A stretch of DNA of 57,560 nucleotides from Methylobacterium sp. E-005 (GCF_022829725.1 NZ_JAKSYG010000086.1:1-57560), one strand, 5' to 3'. Positions 26,346-35,587 are shown, counted from the first letter of the stretch. The notes: generated by a model not told the origin, from the sequence alone. Made by a program: numbers and translations.

Positions 26346-29225
26346 CTACCCGAACGCCCCCACCTCGTGCTGGATCATCCCAGAAATTTCCCGCACCTGC
26401 TCGAACATCCGGCGGATCGGCTGGAACAGGTTGGCGTGCTCGGCCTCGTAGGTGCCGACGTCCCGCGGACCCGCCGGCTCGCCGAAGTTCAGCCCCAGGG
26501 TGGGATCCGGGGTGACCGGAAAAATCTCGTCGAGCAGCATCAGGCAGCCGTCAATGTCGAGGCGCAGGAAGCGCTCCAGCAACTGCTCGCGGGAGATACC
26601 CGCCTGAGGCCGGAAGCCGGGGATGTGTACCGCCAGGAACCAGATCCGGTGGATCAGCGCCAACCGCAGCGCGTGCAGCAGGGTCAGCCGCGGCGACATC
26701 ACGGGCAGGTCCGGCGCCGCCGCCGTCAGGGCCAGCCAGTCGCGGGTCAGCCGGCCGAACAGGCTGCGGAGCGCCGAGGCGAGGTCGAGGCGCTCCAGGG
26801 CGCCCGCGATCACCACCAGCTCGTCGCGGCGAAAATCCTTCTGCGTGCGCCGCGCCCGCTCCAGCCACACGGCCGGGTCCAGGGTGTCGATATAGGCGCG
26901 CAGCACGTCGAGATCGCCCACCGAGGCCGCGTGCTGCACCAGCCGGAAGGCCCGGGAGAAGCGCACCGAATCGCGCCGCATGTCGCGGAACAGGTCGGGC
27001 CCCCGTTGGGCGGCGCGGCCGATCCCGTGGAGCGAATTCGCCAGGAAGCCGAGCTGGTGCAGGATCGCGTTGTTGGGGATCGCCCGCATCTGGCGCGGAT
27101 GGGTGATGCGGGCCGGGCCGCCAGTGTCGCTCTGGCGGGCCACGGGGCGCGAGCCGGTGCGGTCGATCAGGCTCGGGCCGAAGGTGCCGAGCAGCGCTGC
27201 GTAGCCCTCATCGTCCACCAGCGCCTCCATGTCCTGGCGGGCCGCGGTGAAGAATTCGAGGGCGAAATCGGGCTCGGAATAGATCGGGTCGTCCTTCGGA
27301 TCGGCGCCCGCATCCGCGTCGCTGAGGGCGTAATCCGCGAAGGAATCGTCCTCGGCGATATCGAGGGCGTAGACGTGCTCAGCGATGCGGGCGACGCTGG
27401 CCTCGGCCAGGGCCTCGGTGCCGAACAGCAGATAGCCGTCCGTCCCCTGGAAGCTCGATTCGAGCCGGACCTTGATGCCGGCCTTGCGGCTGCGGTCCCG
27501 GGCATCCTCGGGGGCGAGATAGGCGAGGCGGTCGCGCAGGGAGGTCGGGTGGGCGCCGCGTCCGATCGATTCACCGTGCGTGTCGAAGATCGCAAGCTCG
27601 ATATCGGCCAGGCCGTTCTGGACCAGCATCTCGGTGATGCGCAGGCGCAGCCGCTCGATCCAGAAGGTGGCGGCAAGCTGACCGACATAGCGGCCCGAAT
27701 CCGAGTAACCGAACTGCACGGTCAGCCGGCCGATGCGCTTGAGGTACTGGCGCCAATGCGGGTTGCGCAGGGCGTCGTCGAGCACCCGGATTCCCTGTTC
27801 GAGGGCGCTCGCCGTCTCGAACAGGGGCGTGATCTCCAGCCTGTCACTGATCCCGTAATGGCGCGCGAGCCAGAGGGCGGCGAGCAGGGTGTAGCCGGTC
27901 TCGGTCTCGGCGATGAGGAAGCGCACCGGATGGGTGCCGTCCACGTGCTTGAGGATCTGGGCGATCGTCATCATCAGCCGGGCGGCGGAGGCCCGCTCGG
28001 CGGCGAGCGCGCCGAAATCCACCGCCACCGGCCGCACGTCGTTCAGGAGCGCGTGGATCGTCGCGAGGTGCGAGCGGCGCCGGGCCGCGTCGGTGGGCTC
28101 GCCCTCGAGGTCGATCACCCGGCGCACCGCGTTGTGGATCTGGCTGGCGTTCAGTCGGAAGTGCGGCAGGGCGTTCGACAGGCCGTGCGTGGCGACGCCG
28201 GCGCGCAGGATGGCGATCCGGCGCTGGTCGGCCGCGTCGTCGGCCGATTCCAGCGCAGCGGTGAGGCCGGCCACCAGGGCGCCCGCATCGGTCTGGGCGC
28301 GCTCGCGCTCGATGATCAGCGCCAGGGCGAAGCGGTGCACCGATTCGAGGGAGGGCTTGTCGCCGAGCCGGGGCGCTACCGCGAGTTGCCGGTTGACTGC
28401 CGCCAGCGCCTCCGCGGCGAGCGCCCGCACCGGGCGGCATCCGGCGATCTCGGGCAAATCGCGCATCACCCGGTCGAACTGCATGCGCTTCGAGATCAGC
28501 CGATAGCGCAGGGTGTCCCACCAGCCGATATCGGTGCGCCCATCGGTGTCGCAACCGACCCAGCTCGCGATGGCGAAGGGGCGCGGCGTCAACTCACTCC
28601 AGCGCGCTGGCCAGCGGGTGCGGGCGGCATCGAGCAGCGCGCCGTTGAACGCGTCGAGGGCCAGACGCGCATGATTGGCCGCCGCGCAGGCCTGCTCGAA
28701 CTCGACATCCAGGGTGATCGGCGCATCGGGCCGCGTCGAGTGTGCGGCGGCGCGCCCAATCAGGTCGGCGCGGGCCTCCGCATCCGTCAGGCTCGCGGCC
28801 TCGGCGAGGAGGTTCGCCACGGCCCGCGGCATTCCGAAGGTCGGGTGCGCCGTGAACACCACCGCGAAGGCGGTCCGGTGGATGAAGGCCGCGAAGCGCT
28901 CGAAACCGTCGGGCCCATCGGGAGCCGCCGCCACGAGTCGGGCCGGGATCGACGCCTCCGCGTCGATGGGGCCGGTCGCCAGACCGACATAGTCGCGCAG
29001 ACGCGCCGCCCGCGCCGCCAGGGATTCCGCGCGCAGCCGGGCGAACAGGGGCTCGAGATCCTCCGGCGCGATCTCATCCCGGTCGAACCGCCGGGTAATC
29101 GCCAGGGTCACGGCCAGGACGGGATTGCGGAACGGGTCCTCCCGCGCCTGGTCCCGGGCGGCCTCGATCAGGCCGAGGAGGTGGTCCTCCAGATCCTCGG
29201 GCTTGCGGCTCGGCTCGTGCTGCAT
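26346..29225 (-). CDS. Phosphoenolpyruvate carboxylase homologue with altered catalytic loops
   Basis: A 959-residue protein, close to the usual PEPC length. Family landmarks are present: FTAHPT (residues 124-129, holding the catalytic His), WVGCDTDGR (222-230, in place of the WIGGDRDGN pattern), ITPLFET (465-471), QFGYSDS (504-510), IGRGA (554-558, keeping the Arg of GRGG) and MRAIPN near residue 770. Several normally invariant positions differ: the Lys of GYSDSAKD is Arg (GYSDSGRY), the HGRGG loop reads DTHGE, and the C-terminus ends HEVGAFG instead of QNTG. PEPC makes oxaloacetate from PEP and bicarbonate and is a serine-cycle enzyme in methylotrophs, but no serine-cycle genes are nearby. 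ATG at 29225 is preferred over one at 29255. It may be a divergent PEPC or a non-carboxylating relative. Confidence 0.75.
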   Translation of the reverse strand: MQHEPSRKPEDLEDHLLGLIEAARDQAREDPFRNPVLAVTLAITRRFDRDEIAPEDLEPLFARLRAESLAARAARLRDYVGLATGPIDAEASIPARLVAAAPDGPDGFERFAAFIHRTAFAVVFTAHPTFGMPRAVANLLAEAASLTDAEARADLIGRAAAHSTRPDAPITLDVEFEQACAAANHARLALDAFNGALLDAARTRWPARWSELTPRPFAIASWVGCDTDGRTDIGWWDTLRYRLISKRMQFDRVMRDLPEIAGCRPVRALAAEALAAVNRQLAVAPRLGDKPSLESVHRFALALIIERERAQTDAGALVAGLTAALESADDAADQRRIAILRAGVATHGLSNALPHFRLNASQIHNAVRRVIDLEGEPTDAARRRSHLATIHALLNDVRPVAVDFGALAAERASAARLMMTIAQILKHVDGTHPVRFLIAETETGYTLLAALWLARHYGISDRLEITPLFETASALEQGIRVLDDALRNPHWRQYLKRIGRLTVQFGYSDSGRYVGQLAATFWIERLRLRITEMLVQNGLADIELAIFDTHGESIGRGAHPTSLRDRLAYLAPEDARDRSRKAGIKVRLESSFQGTDGYLLFGTEALAEASVARIAEHVYALDIAEDDSFADYALSDADAGADPKDDPIYSEPDFALEFFTAARQDMEALVDDEGYAALLGTFGPSLIDRTGSRPVARQSDTGGPARITHPRQMRAIPNNAILHQLGFLANSLHGIGRAAQRGPDLFRDMRRDSVRFSRAFRLVQHAASVGDLDVLRAYIDTLDPAVWLERARRTQKDFRRDELVVIAGALERLDLASALRSLFGRLTRDWLALTAAAPDLPVMSPRLTLLHALRLALIHRIWFLAVHIPGFRPQAGISREQLLERFLRLDIDGCLMLLDEIFPVTPDPTLGLNFGEPAGPRDVGTYEAEHANLFQPIRRMFEQVREISGMIQHEVGAFG

Positions 29226-29342
29226 CGGTTGGTTCCGGCTCCGGTTCGTGCGCATTGACCCGGCTGGATCGCCCACGCAAGGAGCGTTCCGTGTGGCACG
29301 GGCTGGCGGTGACCGGGTGACCGGGCTAGAGCTGCGGGCCTC

Positions 29343-29660
29343 ATGGAGCGTCCGTCCATTATCCTGGCGATATTGATCTTCGTCGTGGCCATCGTGTCGG
29401 TCGGCGTGATGGCCGCCCGGGGCCGGCGCGAACCCCTGCGCATGCATTCCGAGCTTGATTCGGAGGATGAGGATCTGTTCCTCGGCGCGGTCGGCCCGCG
29501 TGAAAGTCCGATCGATCGTTCGGCGCAGGTCCTCGATCAGAGGCCGCCCGATCCGCACGTGCTCGATTTGGAGGCGTCCGAATTGGAACCGATCAGAGCC
29601 CTGACCAGACCCGTGCGCGATGAACGGGCCCGGCGCGATCCGCCGGAGTCCGGCCGATGA
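29343..29660 (+). CDS. Small single-pass membrane protein, unknown function
   Basis: A 105-residue protein with an N-terminal helix (SIILAILIFVVAIVSVGVMAA, residues 5-25) followed by a charged, Asp/Glu/Arg/Pro-rich cytoplasmic or periplasmic tail with no recognisable fold. The stop overlaps the start of the next gene (ATGA at 29657-29660), which argues that both frames are real and coupled. I do not recognise the family. Confidence 0.6.
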   Translation: MERPSIILAILIFVVAIVSVGVMAARGRREPLRMHSELDSEDEDLFLGAVGPRESPIDRSAQVLDQRPPDPHVLDLEASELEPIRALTRPVRDERARRDPPESGR

Positions 29661-30343
29661 GGTCGCTGGCCCACGGGGTCGTCACCCTGCTGCTTGCTGC
29701 GGCGCCTCCCCTTTCGATCGGGCCCGCGGCTTGGGCCGGGCCGGCGAGACAACCCCCGGCCGCGGCAGCCCAGATACCGACCTCCCAGGCTCCGACTGCG
29801 CAGGTTCCGCCCGATCAGGCGCCTGCGGCGCCGGCGTCGAACGAACCGGCGCCGTCGGCCGGTCCCCCGCCCGGGCAGCCCTGCGGTGCCAGCGCGGCGC
29901 GTTTCGAGAGCGACAAGAGCTTCAAGATGGTGGTCACCCGGGTCGGGCAGGTCCAGACCACCAACCCGTTGAGGCCCCTGACGCCGGAGGTGAATGACGT
30001 TCTGCTGGTTGTGATTGCCGGGAAGGTCGCGACCGCCTACGGCCCGGATTTCTCATCGCTGCGGCGCGGGAGCGCCCCGGCGGCCATCGAGGCGATGCTG
30101 GGCGGTCCGATCAAATGGCAGCCGACTCTGCCGATGCTGCCCGATTCCATGACGATCGTCAGCGAGGAGGGGGCGCCCCTGGCGCAGCTCACCTTCCGCG
30201 CCTGCGAGACACCGCCCGCCGTAAAGGCTTCGCCGAAGGCGGAAGCTCGGAAGAAGGCGCCCGTCCGGCGCGCGCCGCCCAAGGCCGCCGCGCAGAAGAC
30301 GCCCCCGGGCTTTACCATGCCTCAGGGCGCGATCGCCGAGTAG
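29657..30343 (+). CDS. Exported Pro/Ala-rich protein, unknown function
   Basis: A 228-residue protein with a Sec signal peptide (MRSLAHGVVTLLLAAAPPL, cleavage likely near AAWA). A 60-residue Pro/Ala/Gln-rich linker follows, then a folded domain from about residue 75 (PCGASAARFESDKSFKMVVTR to TFRACETPPA) with two cysteines, and a Lys/Ala/Pro-rich basic tail. The layout suggests a periplasmic or envelope-bound domain on a flexible stalk. Its start overlaps the stop of the small membrane protein by four bases. Family not recognised. Confidence 0.62.
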   Translation: MRSLAHGVVTLLLAAAPPLSIGPAAWAGPARQPPAAAAQIPTSQAPTAQVPPDQAPAAPASNEPAPSAGPPPGQPCGASAARFESDKSFKMVVTRVGQVQTTNPLRPLTPEVNDVLLVVIAGKVATAYGPDFSSLRRGSAPAAIEAMLGGPIKWQPTLPMLPDSMTIVSEEGAPLAQLTFRACETPPAVKASPKAEARKKAPVRRAPPKAAAQKTPPGFTMPQGAIAE

Positions 30344-30450
30344 AGCGCGCCCCGCCGAAGTGGATGGCGGGGTCGCGCCACGAGAGCGCATCCCCACAAA
30401 GGCTTGGAGCCGTGCGCGATCGCAATGCGCCCCGGCACGGCTCCGGCAAG

Positions 30451-30816
30451 CTATTTCTGCTTGGCGATGACCTTGTCCTTGATGCCGTCGTAGACGTTCT
30501 TCGGGATGATCTTCTTGGTGACGAGATCGTCCTTGCCGCGATAGGGCCGGCCCTTGATGATTGCGGCCGCGCGGGCTGCGCCGATGCCGGGCAGGGCATC
30601 GAGTTCCTCGGTGCTGGCGCTGTTGAGATCGATCAGCGCGGTCTTGGCGGCGTTCGGTGACCCGGCGACCGGGGCGCTCGGCGCCGTGGGCCGGGCTGGG
30701 GCGGTCGGTGCCGCTGTCGCGGGTGCGTGCGGCGCGGGGGTCTGCGCCAAAGCGGGGGCGCCGACAAGGCTGGATAGGAGGGCGAGCAGAGCGAGGGTCT
30801 TGGTGGAGGAAGCCAT
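30451..30816 (-). CDS. Exported helix-hairpin-helix protein (ComEA-like)
   Basis: A 121-residue protein with a signal peptide ([20 protein letters not shown]), a Pro/Ala-rich linker, and a C-terminal double helix-hairpin-helix domain: [32 protein letters not shown] with the GIG hairpin, then [21 protein letters not shown]. This is the ComEA/HhH_3 pattern, which binds double-stranded DNA outside the cytoplasm in competence systems. No other competence gene is nearby, and many alphaproteobacteria have such orphan genes, so a role in DNA uptake is only a suggestion. Confidence 0.82.
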
Positions 30817-31041
30817 GGCGTTCTCCCGAAAGGCGCGGCCCGCTGCGCGGCACCGGCGATGCAGATCTGCGCCGCCGCGCTTGAACCCACGCTTAACAGT
30901 TGTGTTCGGGCACCCCTAGCCAGGGGCGGGTGCCGGAGCTATAAACGCGCCCTCATCCGTATCCCGCGGTGCGCGTGGCGATCCTCGATCGGGGAGCCGC
31001 CCGGGCGCCGCTTTGTCCGCGGCGTCACGAAGGATCACACC

Positions 31042-31230
31042 ATGGCCGTTCCGAAGCGAAAGACTTCCCCCTCCCGCCGCGGCATGCGCCGCTCGGCCGA
31101 CGCTCTCAAGGCGCCGACCTATGTTGAGGACAAGGATTCGGGTGAGCTGCGCCGCCCGCACCACATCGACCTGAAGACCGGCATGTACCGCGGCCGTCAG
31201 GTCCTCAAGGTGAAGTCCGCCGAGGCGTAA
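31042..31230 (+). CDS. rpmF: 50S ribosomal protein L32
   Basis: A 62-residue basic protein beginning [21 protein letters not shown] and ending [18 protein letters not shown], which matches L32 of alphaproteobacteria; the zinc-binding cysteines of some L32 forms are absent, as is usual in this group. The ATG at 31042 is the family start. L32 sits near the peptidyl-transferase exit region of the large subunit. It stands alone, without the plsX/fabH neighbours seen in enterobacteria. Confidence 0.95.
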
Positions 31231-31246
31231 CGCTTTTCGCGGCGCC

Positions 31247-31564
31247 TCAGGCGAGGCGCCGCGCGGTCTCCGCGTAGCACGCGGCGGCCGTTCGGGTTCG
31301 TTCAAGACGCGACGGCAGCAGCGTCGGGTCATTGGCCGTCAGCAACTGTGCGATGAAGCCGGCGCGGGATTTTTCCGGGGCCGCGCGCTCCGCCGGCCCG
31401 GCCCGCTCACGCCCCTCGGGGCTCCCCCCATCGATCACGACGAGCGCGCGCCCGGCGGGACGCAGGCCCTCGGAGCGCACGTCCTCCGTAGGGCCGGGAG
31501 TTGCCCGCACAGGCCTGACCTGTGCCGGGCCGAGACGATTGCCTGCTTCGACCCGCACCATCAC
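31247..31564 (-). CDS. Hypothetical protein (105 aa)
   Basis: A 105-residue frame whose C-terminal half (AGFIAQLLTANDPTLLPSRLERTRTAAACYAE) resembles short conserved rhizobial proteins that carry an AxFLAQL...R..R....A...Y pattern and have no assigned function. The N-terminal half is Arg/Gly/Pro-rich and disordered in appearance. The ATG at 31564 is preceded by GGAG at about nine bases. It is convergent with rpmF and upstream of phaR on the same strand. Coding status is plausible but not certain. Confidence 0.45.
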   Translation of the reverse strand: MMVRVEAGNRLGPAQVRPVRATPGPTEDVRSEGLRPAGRALVVIDGGSPEGRERAGPAERAAPEKSRAGFIAQLLTANDPTLLPSRLERTRTAAACYAETARRLA

Positions 31565-31657
31565 GACACGCTCCGCACGTTTCCGTGCCGGTGTCGCAAG
31601 GGTGATACCGATATTAAGGGTTCGTCAACTTTTATTCGGCTGCGGCGCGCGGGGCGA

Positions 31658-32245
31658 TTATTTCTTGGCCAGCTGCTCCAGGCGCTGCTGCATCTCCAGC
31701 ATCTGCCGCTTCAAATCGTCGAGCTCGCCGCCGCCATAGGGGGCGGGGGCGGGGGGCGGGGCCGGCTGAGTCCCGGCGGGCGGTGCGAAGCCTGTGAACA
31801 TCTTCATGGCATCGCCGAAGAAGCCCATATTGGTGCGGACCTGCTGCTCGATCGCGTTCTGGAACGCGGCCGGGCCGAAGCTATGGGCAAACTTCTCACG
31901 CAGGCCATCCTGATCCTTGGCGAAGTTCGCCATGGAGAATTCCAGGAAGCTCGGCACCATGGTGCGCATGCTGTCGCCGTAGAAGCGGATCAGCTGCCGC
32001 AGGAACGCCACCGGCAGCAAATTCTCGGCGCCGGCCTTGTTCTCCTGCTCGAAAATGATCTGCGTGAGCACAGAGCGGGTAATGTCGTCGCCCGTGCGCG
32101 CGTCGTAGACGATGAAGTCTTCGCCGTTCTGGACCATCGTGGCGAGGTCCTCGAGCGTCACGTAGGTCGAGGTGCCGGTGTGGTAGAGGCGCCGGTTGGC
32201 GTACTTCTTGATGACGGTCTGTGTGGCCTTGACGGTATCCGCCAT
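31658..32245 (-). CDS. phaR: Polyhydroxyalkanoate synthesis repressor PhaR
   Basis: A 195-residue regulator. The N-terminal PHB-accumulation DNA-binding domain is plain ([28 protein letters not shown], residues about 11-38), followed by the PHB_acc_N-type region [15 protein letters not shown] and [28 protein letters not shown]. The C-terminus is Pro-rich with a short coiled coil. PhaR binds DNA and PHA granules and represses phasin and synthesis genes until granules form. The start at 32245 (MADTVKATQ) is the family start. It is divergent from phaA-phaB, so autoregulation and control of these genes from the shared 319-base gap is likely. Confidence 0.93.
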   Translation of the reverse strand: MADTVKATQTVIKKYANRRLYHTGTSTYVTLEDLATMVQNGEDFIVYDARTGDDITRSVLTQIIFEQENKAGAENLLPVAFLRQLIRFYGDSMRTMVPSFLEFSMANFAKDQDGLREKFAHSFGPAAFQNAIEQQVRTNMGFFGDAMKMFTGFAPPAGTQPAPPPAPAPYGGGELDDLKRQMLEMQQRLEQLAKK

Positions 32246-32370
32246 CGGGAACGGCCTTTCTCGACTCGAGACCTCGGGACATGCGGGGCTGCGCGATGCG
32301 GCCCTGCGGGATCGTCTTCGCGCCCGCAGCACGATCCTTAAAGCCTTCCCCAGGCGCAGAAAACAGCAAA

Positions 32371-32404
32371 CTGCATCTCTTCAACGCAGAATAATGCAGG
32401 CATT
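32371..32404. promoter_or_regulatory. Candidate regulatory palindromes between phaR and phaA
   Basis: AATGCAGGCATT (32393-32404) is a perfect palindrome with a two-base centre, and CTGC (32371-32374) faces GCAG (32386-32389). TGC/GCA dyads are the reported recognition pattern of PhaR-type regulators, so these are operator candidates for the divergent pair. The assignment is by pattern only. The rest of the 32246-32564 gap shows no gene. Confidence 0.4.
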
Positions 32405-32564
32405 GCCACGGCCGGCCATCATTTCAGTCTCGCGGTCGCGTCATCGGCATCATTTCCAAGGCTCGACGCGCAATCTTGACTTCGCCGATGCCACGCCCTT
32501 CATCCCTGGGCCAGCACAGAGCGCGCCCCGGAAGGCGCGCCGGCTCGCGAGAGGAGAACGCAAC

Positions 32565-33749
32565 ATGGCAGCCAGCGAAGAGATCGTCATCGTCGGGGCC
32601 GCGCGCACGCCGGTCGGCTCGTTCGGCGGCGCCTTCGGGGCGGTGCCGGCTCACGAGCTCGGCGCGACGGCGATCAAGGCCGCCCTGGAGCGCGCCAAGG
32701 TCTCGCCCGACGAGGTCGACGAGGTGATCTTTGGCCAGGTGCTCACCGCCGGCGCCGGCCAGAACCCCGCCCGTCAAGCCGCCATCAAGGCCGGCATCCC
32801 CGAGAAGGCGACCGCCTGGGGCCTCAATCAGGTCTGTGGCTCAGGCCTGCGCACGGTCGCCATCGGCATGCAGCAGATCGCCAACGGCGACGCCAAGGTC
32901 ATCGTCGCCGGCGGCCAGGAATCGATGTCGCTCTCGCCCCACGCCCAGTACCTGCGCGGTGGCCAGAAGATGGGCGACGTGAAGCTCGTCGACACCATGA
33001 TCAAGGACGGCCTCTGGGACGCCTTCAACGGCTACCACATGGGTCAGACCGCCGAGAACGTCGCCCAAGCCTTCCAGCTCACCCGCGAGCAGCAGGACGA
33101 GTTCGCGACCCGTTCGCAGAACAAGGCGGAGGCCGCCCGCAAGGAGGGCCGGTTCAAGGACGAGATCGTCCCCGTCACGGTGCCGGGCCGGAAGGGCGAC
33201 ACGATCGTCGACACCGACGAGTATATCCGCGACGGCGCCACCGTGGAGGCGATGGCCAAGCTGAAGCCCGCCTTCTCCAAGGAGGGCACGGTGACGGCGG
33301 CGAACGCCTCGGGCCTCAACGACGGCGCTGCCGCGCTCGTGCTGATGTCGGCCTCCGAGGCCGAGCGCCGCGGCCTCACCCCGCTCGCCAAGATCAAGTC
33401 CTGGGCCACCGCCGGCGTCGATCCGAAGGTGATGGGCACGGGCCCGATCCCGGCCTCCCGCAAGGCCCTGGAGAAGGCCGGCTGGAAGCCCGCCGACCTC
33501 GACCTGATCGAGGCCAATGAGGCCTTCGCGGCGCAGGCGCTGGCCGTGAACAAGGACATGGGCTGGGACGACGCGAAGGTGAACGTCAATGGCGGCGCCA
33601 TCGCCATCGGTCACCCGATCGGTGCCTCGGGAGCCCGCGTCCTCGTCACACTGCTGCACGAGATGAAGCGGCGCGACGCCAAGAAGGGCCTCGCGACCCT
33701 GTGCATCGGCGGGGGCATGGGCGTGGCGATGTGCATCGAGCGGACCTGA
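32565..33749 (+). CDS. phaA: Acetyl-CoA acetyltransferase (beta-ketothiolase)
   Basis: A 394-residue biosynthetic thiolase that condenses two acetyl-CoA to acetoacetyl-CoA. The acyl-accepting Cys lies in [14 protein letters not shown] (about residue 90), the conserved NEAFAAQ with its catalytic-site Asn/Glu near residue 317, the catalytic His in [16 protein letters not shown] (about residue 349), and the second catalytic Cys in [15 protein letters not shown] (about residue 379). The length is typical. ATG at 32565 follows GAGGAG. It is followed by phaB 115 bases downstream, and together they supply (R)-3-hydroxybutyryl-CoA for polyhydroxybutyrate and, in methylotrophs, feed the ethylmalonyl-CoA pathway. 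Confidence 0.95.
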   Translation: MAASEEIVIVGAARTPVGSFGGAFGAVPAHELGATAIKAALERAKVSPDEVDEVIFGQVLTAGAGQNPARQAAIKAGIPEKATAWGLNQVCGSGLRTVAIGMQQIANGDAKVIVAGGQESMSLSPHAQYLRGGQKMGDVKLVDTMIKDGLWDAFNGYHMGQTAENVAQAFQLTREQQDEFATRSQNKAEAARKEGRFKDEIVPVTVPGRKGDTIVDTDEYIRDGATVEAMAKLKPAFSKEGTVTAANASGLNDGAAALVLMSASEAERRGLTPLAKIKSWATAGVDPKVMGTGPIPASRKALEKAGWKPADLDLIEANEAFAAQALAVNKDMGWDDAKVNVNGGAIAIGHPIGASGARVLVTLLHEMKRRDAKKGLATLCIGGGMGVAMCIERT

Positions 33750-33807
33750 TCGATCCGTAACGCCCGGTTCTCGACAACTTAGACTTAAGGCCGAGATCAC
33801 AAAAATT

Positions 33808-33832
33808 CGCGTGCGGACGCCATCCGCACGCG
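33808..33832. other. Stem-loop between phaA and phaB
   Basis: A perfect 10-bp stem CGCGTGCGGA/TCCGCACGCG (33808-33817 and 33823-33832) encloses loop CGCCA, about 35 bases upstream of the phaB start. It may process or stabilise the phaAB message or attenuate read-through. No T-tract follows, so it is not a strong terminator. Confidence 0.6.
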
Positions 33833-33864
33833 TCATCACGGGCTACCAGCAGGAGGAAACAAGA

Positions 33865-34593
33865 ATGGCTCAAGGACGCGTCGCCCTCGTCACGGGCGGC
33901 ACCCGCGGTATCGGCGCGGCGATCTCGAAGCGGCTGAAGGACAAGGGCTACAAGGTGGCCGCCAACTACGCCGGCAACGACGAGGCCGCCAACGCCTTCA
34001 AGGCCGAGACCGGCATCCCGGTCTTCAAGTTCGACGTGGGTGATTTCGCGAGCTGCGAGGCCGGGATCAAGGCGATCGAGGCGGAAGTCGGCCCGATCGA
34101 CATCCTCGTCAACAATGCCGGCATCACCCGGGATGGCGCCTTTCACAAGATGAGCTTCGAGAAGTGGCAGGCGGTCATCAAGACCAACCTCGACTCGATG
34201 TTCACCTGTACGCGGCCGCTGATCGAGGGCATGCGCAGCCGCAACTTCGGCCGCATCATCATCATCTCGTCGATCAACGGCCAGAAGGGCCAGGCCGGCC
34301 AGACCAACTACTCGGCCGCCAAGGCCGGCGTGATCGGCTTCGCCAAGGCGCTTGCGCAGGAGAGCGCCTCGAAGGGCATCACGGTCAACGTGGTGGCGCC
34401 GGGCTACATCGCAACCGAGATGGTGATGGCGGTGGCGGAGGAGATCCGCAACAAGATCATCTCCACGATCCCGACCGGACGGTTGGGCGAGGCCGACGAG
34501 ATCGCGCACGCCGTCGAATATCTCGCGAGCGATGAGGCCGGTTTCGTGAACGGCTCGACGCTGACCATCAACGGCGGCCAGCACTTCGTCTGA
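33865..34593 (+). CDS. phaB: Acetoacetyl-CoA reductase
   Basis: A 242-residue short-chain dehydrogenase. The NADP-binding TGGTRGIGAAI lies at residues 10-20, the NNAG motif near residue 85 and the catalytic set Ser (IISSINGQKG), Tyr-x3-Lys (NYSAAKAG) near residues 138-155. The C-terminus ends STLTINGGQHFV, typical of PhaB. It reduces acetoacetyl-CoA to (R)-3-hydroxybutyryl-CoA. ATG at 33865 follows AGGAGGAAAC, a strong ribosome-binding site; the open frame upstream is not part of the protein. A terminator follows directly, so the phaAB unit ends here and a synthase gene lies elsewhere. Confidence 0.95.
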   Translation: MAQGRVALVTGGTRGIGAAISKRLKDKGYKVAANYAGNDEAANAFKAETGIPVFKFDVGDFASCEAGIKAIEAEVGPIDILVNNAGITRDGAFHKMSFEKWQAVIKTNLDSMFTCTRPLIEGMRSRNFGRIIIISSINGQKGQAGQTNYSAAKAGVIGFAKALAQESASKGITVNVVAPGYIATEMVMAVAEEIRNKIISTIPTGRLGEADEIAHAVEYLASDEAGFVNGSTLTINGGQHFV

Positions 34594-34611
34594 TCGCAGT
34601 CTGCTCGCAAA

Positions 34612-34651
34612 CGGGCGCGCCGGACTCGGGCCGGCGTGCCCGTTTTTGTTT
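34612..34651 (+). terminator. Rho-independent terminator after phaB
   Basis: CGGGCGCGCCGG (34612-34623) pairs with CCGGCGTGCCCG (34631-34642) with one G-T wobble and a 7-base loop, then TTTTTGTTT. It lies about 18 bases after the phaB stop. Confidence 0.88.
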
Positions 34652-35104
34652 GCCGCGGGGCGGCCCCCGTGGATCCCGGCGCCCGACTCGATTTGGGCCT
34701 TTGCGCCGGTATAGCCCATGGCGAGCGCGGTGCGTCAGGACGGCCGGACGTTGGCCGATATCCTCGCCCCAACCGTCGTCGTATTTCAGTCCGCGCGCCC
34801 GCACGGGAAGCCGGCGGTCCCGAAATCCTATTCTGTGGCGGCATTGAATTCCGATATGGATTCTATGCCGGTAATTCAGTTCTTTTAGTATCTAGTTATT
34901 TGCGAATTGCTGTTGAATGCGACTGCGATAGCAGATCTCCGCGTTGGGATGCGCCGCGCCTTGACGCACGTGTGCATTGCACGCACTCATGGAAGGGATT
35001 GTTCACGTGCTCTGGGGCACGAACAACCCGGACGTGTCCGTATAGGTCTCGTTCCGTCGCGCCGCGGATGTTTGCGCCGACAGTAGAACGAGGGCGCGAG
35101 GACC
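34652..35104. other. Intergenic stretch without a supported gene
   Basis: About 450 bases after the phaB terminator. Short open frames on both strands have no ribosome-binding sites or recognisable sequence. The part from about 34830 to 34930 is clearly less GC-rich than its surroundings and probably contains the promoter of the lipoprotein gene that starts at 35105. Confidence 0.5.
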
Positions 35105-35587
35105 ATGATCCATCGACGGTTCGGTAAATGCAGCGTTCAGCGTCTTCGCGAAAACGGTGCATCGTCTGCGCCGTGTTGCGCTAAGGCTGGTGACCTGCAT
35201 GGCCGGCGGCTGCCGGTCGCCGCGAAGATTGCCCTGGCAGCGGCCTGCACCCTGGGCCTCGCGGCCTGCGTCACCCCCCAGGAGCGGTACGCGATGGATC
35301 AGAACCAGTGCTACGCCTTCGGGTTCGAGCCCGGGACCGATGCCTTCGCGCAGTGCATGATGGGGCTCCACCAGGATCGTGCGGCCGCCGAGGCCGCGCG
35401 CAACCGGTACTGGCAGGCCCAGCGCGCCGAGCAGAACCGGCGCCGTGAGGCGCAGCAGGACCTCTACAAGGTGATGAGCCTGCAGCGGAGCGGCGATCCG
35501 CGCTTCCCGGTCTGCGGCGCATCTTATGAAGGCGGCATGGATCACCGGACCATGACTTGGTTCGGCCCCAGCTGCCGCGCCCGCTGA
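35105..35587 (+). CDS. Putative lipoprotein, unknown function
   Basis: A 160-residue protein. After a long basic N-terminus there is a signal-type helix (VAAKIALAAACTLGLAACVTP) ending in the lipobox LAAC at about residue 57, so the mature protein would be anchored by its Cys. The mature domain is about 100 residues, rich in Gln/Arg/Ala, with four further cysteines (NQCYAFG, AQCMMG, FPVCGAS, GPSCRAR) and an Arg-rich helix. The start ATG at 35105 follows GCGAGGACC. The unusually long n-region leaves the start slightly uncertain, but no later in-frame start exists. It precedes two very small membrane-protein genes. Family not recognised. Confidence 0.65.
   Translation: MIHRRFGKCSVQRLRENGASSAPCCAKAGDLHGRRLPVAAKIALAAACTLGLAACVTPQERYAMDQNQCYAFGFEPGTDAFAQCMMGLHQDRAAAEAARNRYWQAQRAEQNRRREAQQDLYKVMSLQRSGDPRFPVCGASYEGGMDHRTMTWFGPSCRAR

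Noticed and set aside
26367..29258. Plus-strand open frame of 963 codons over the PEP-carboxylase homologue
   Set aside because: Antisense shadow without domain or ribosome-binding site.
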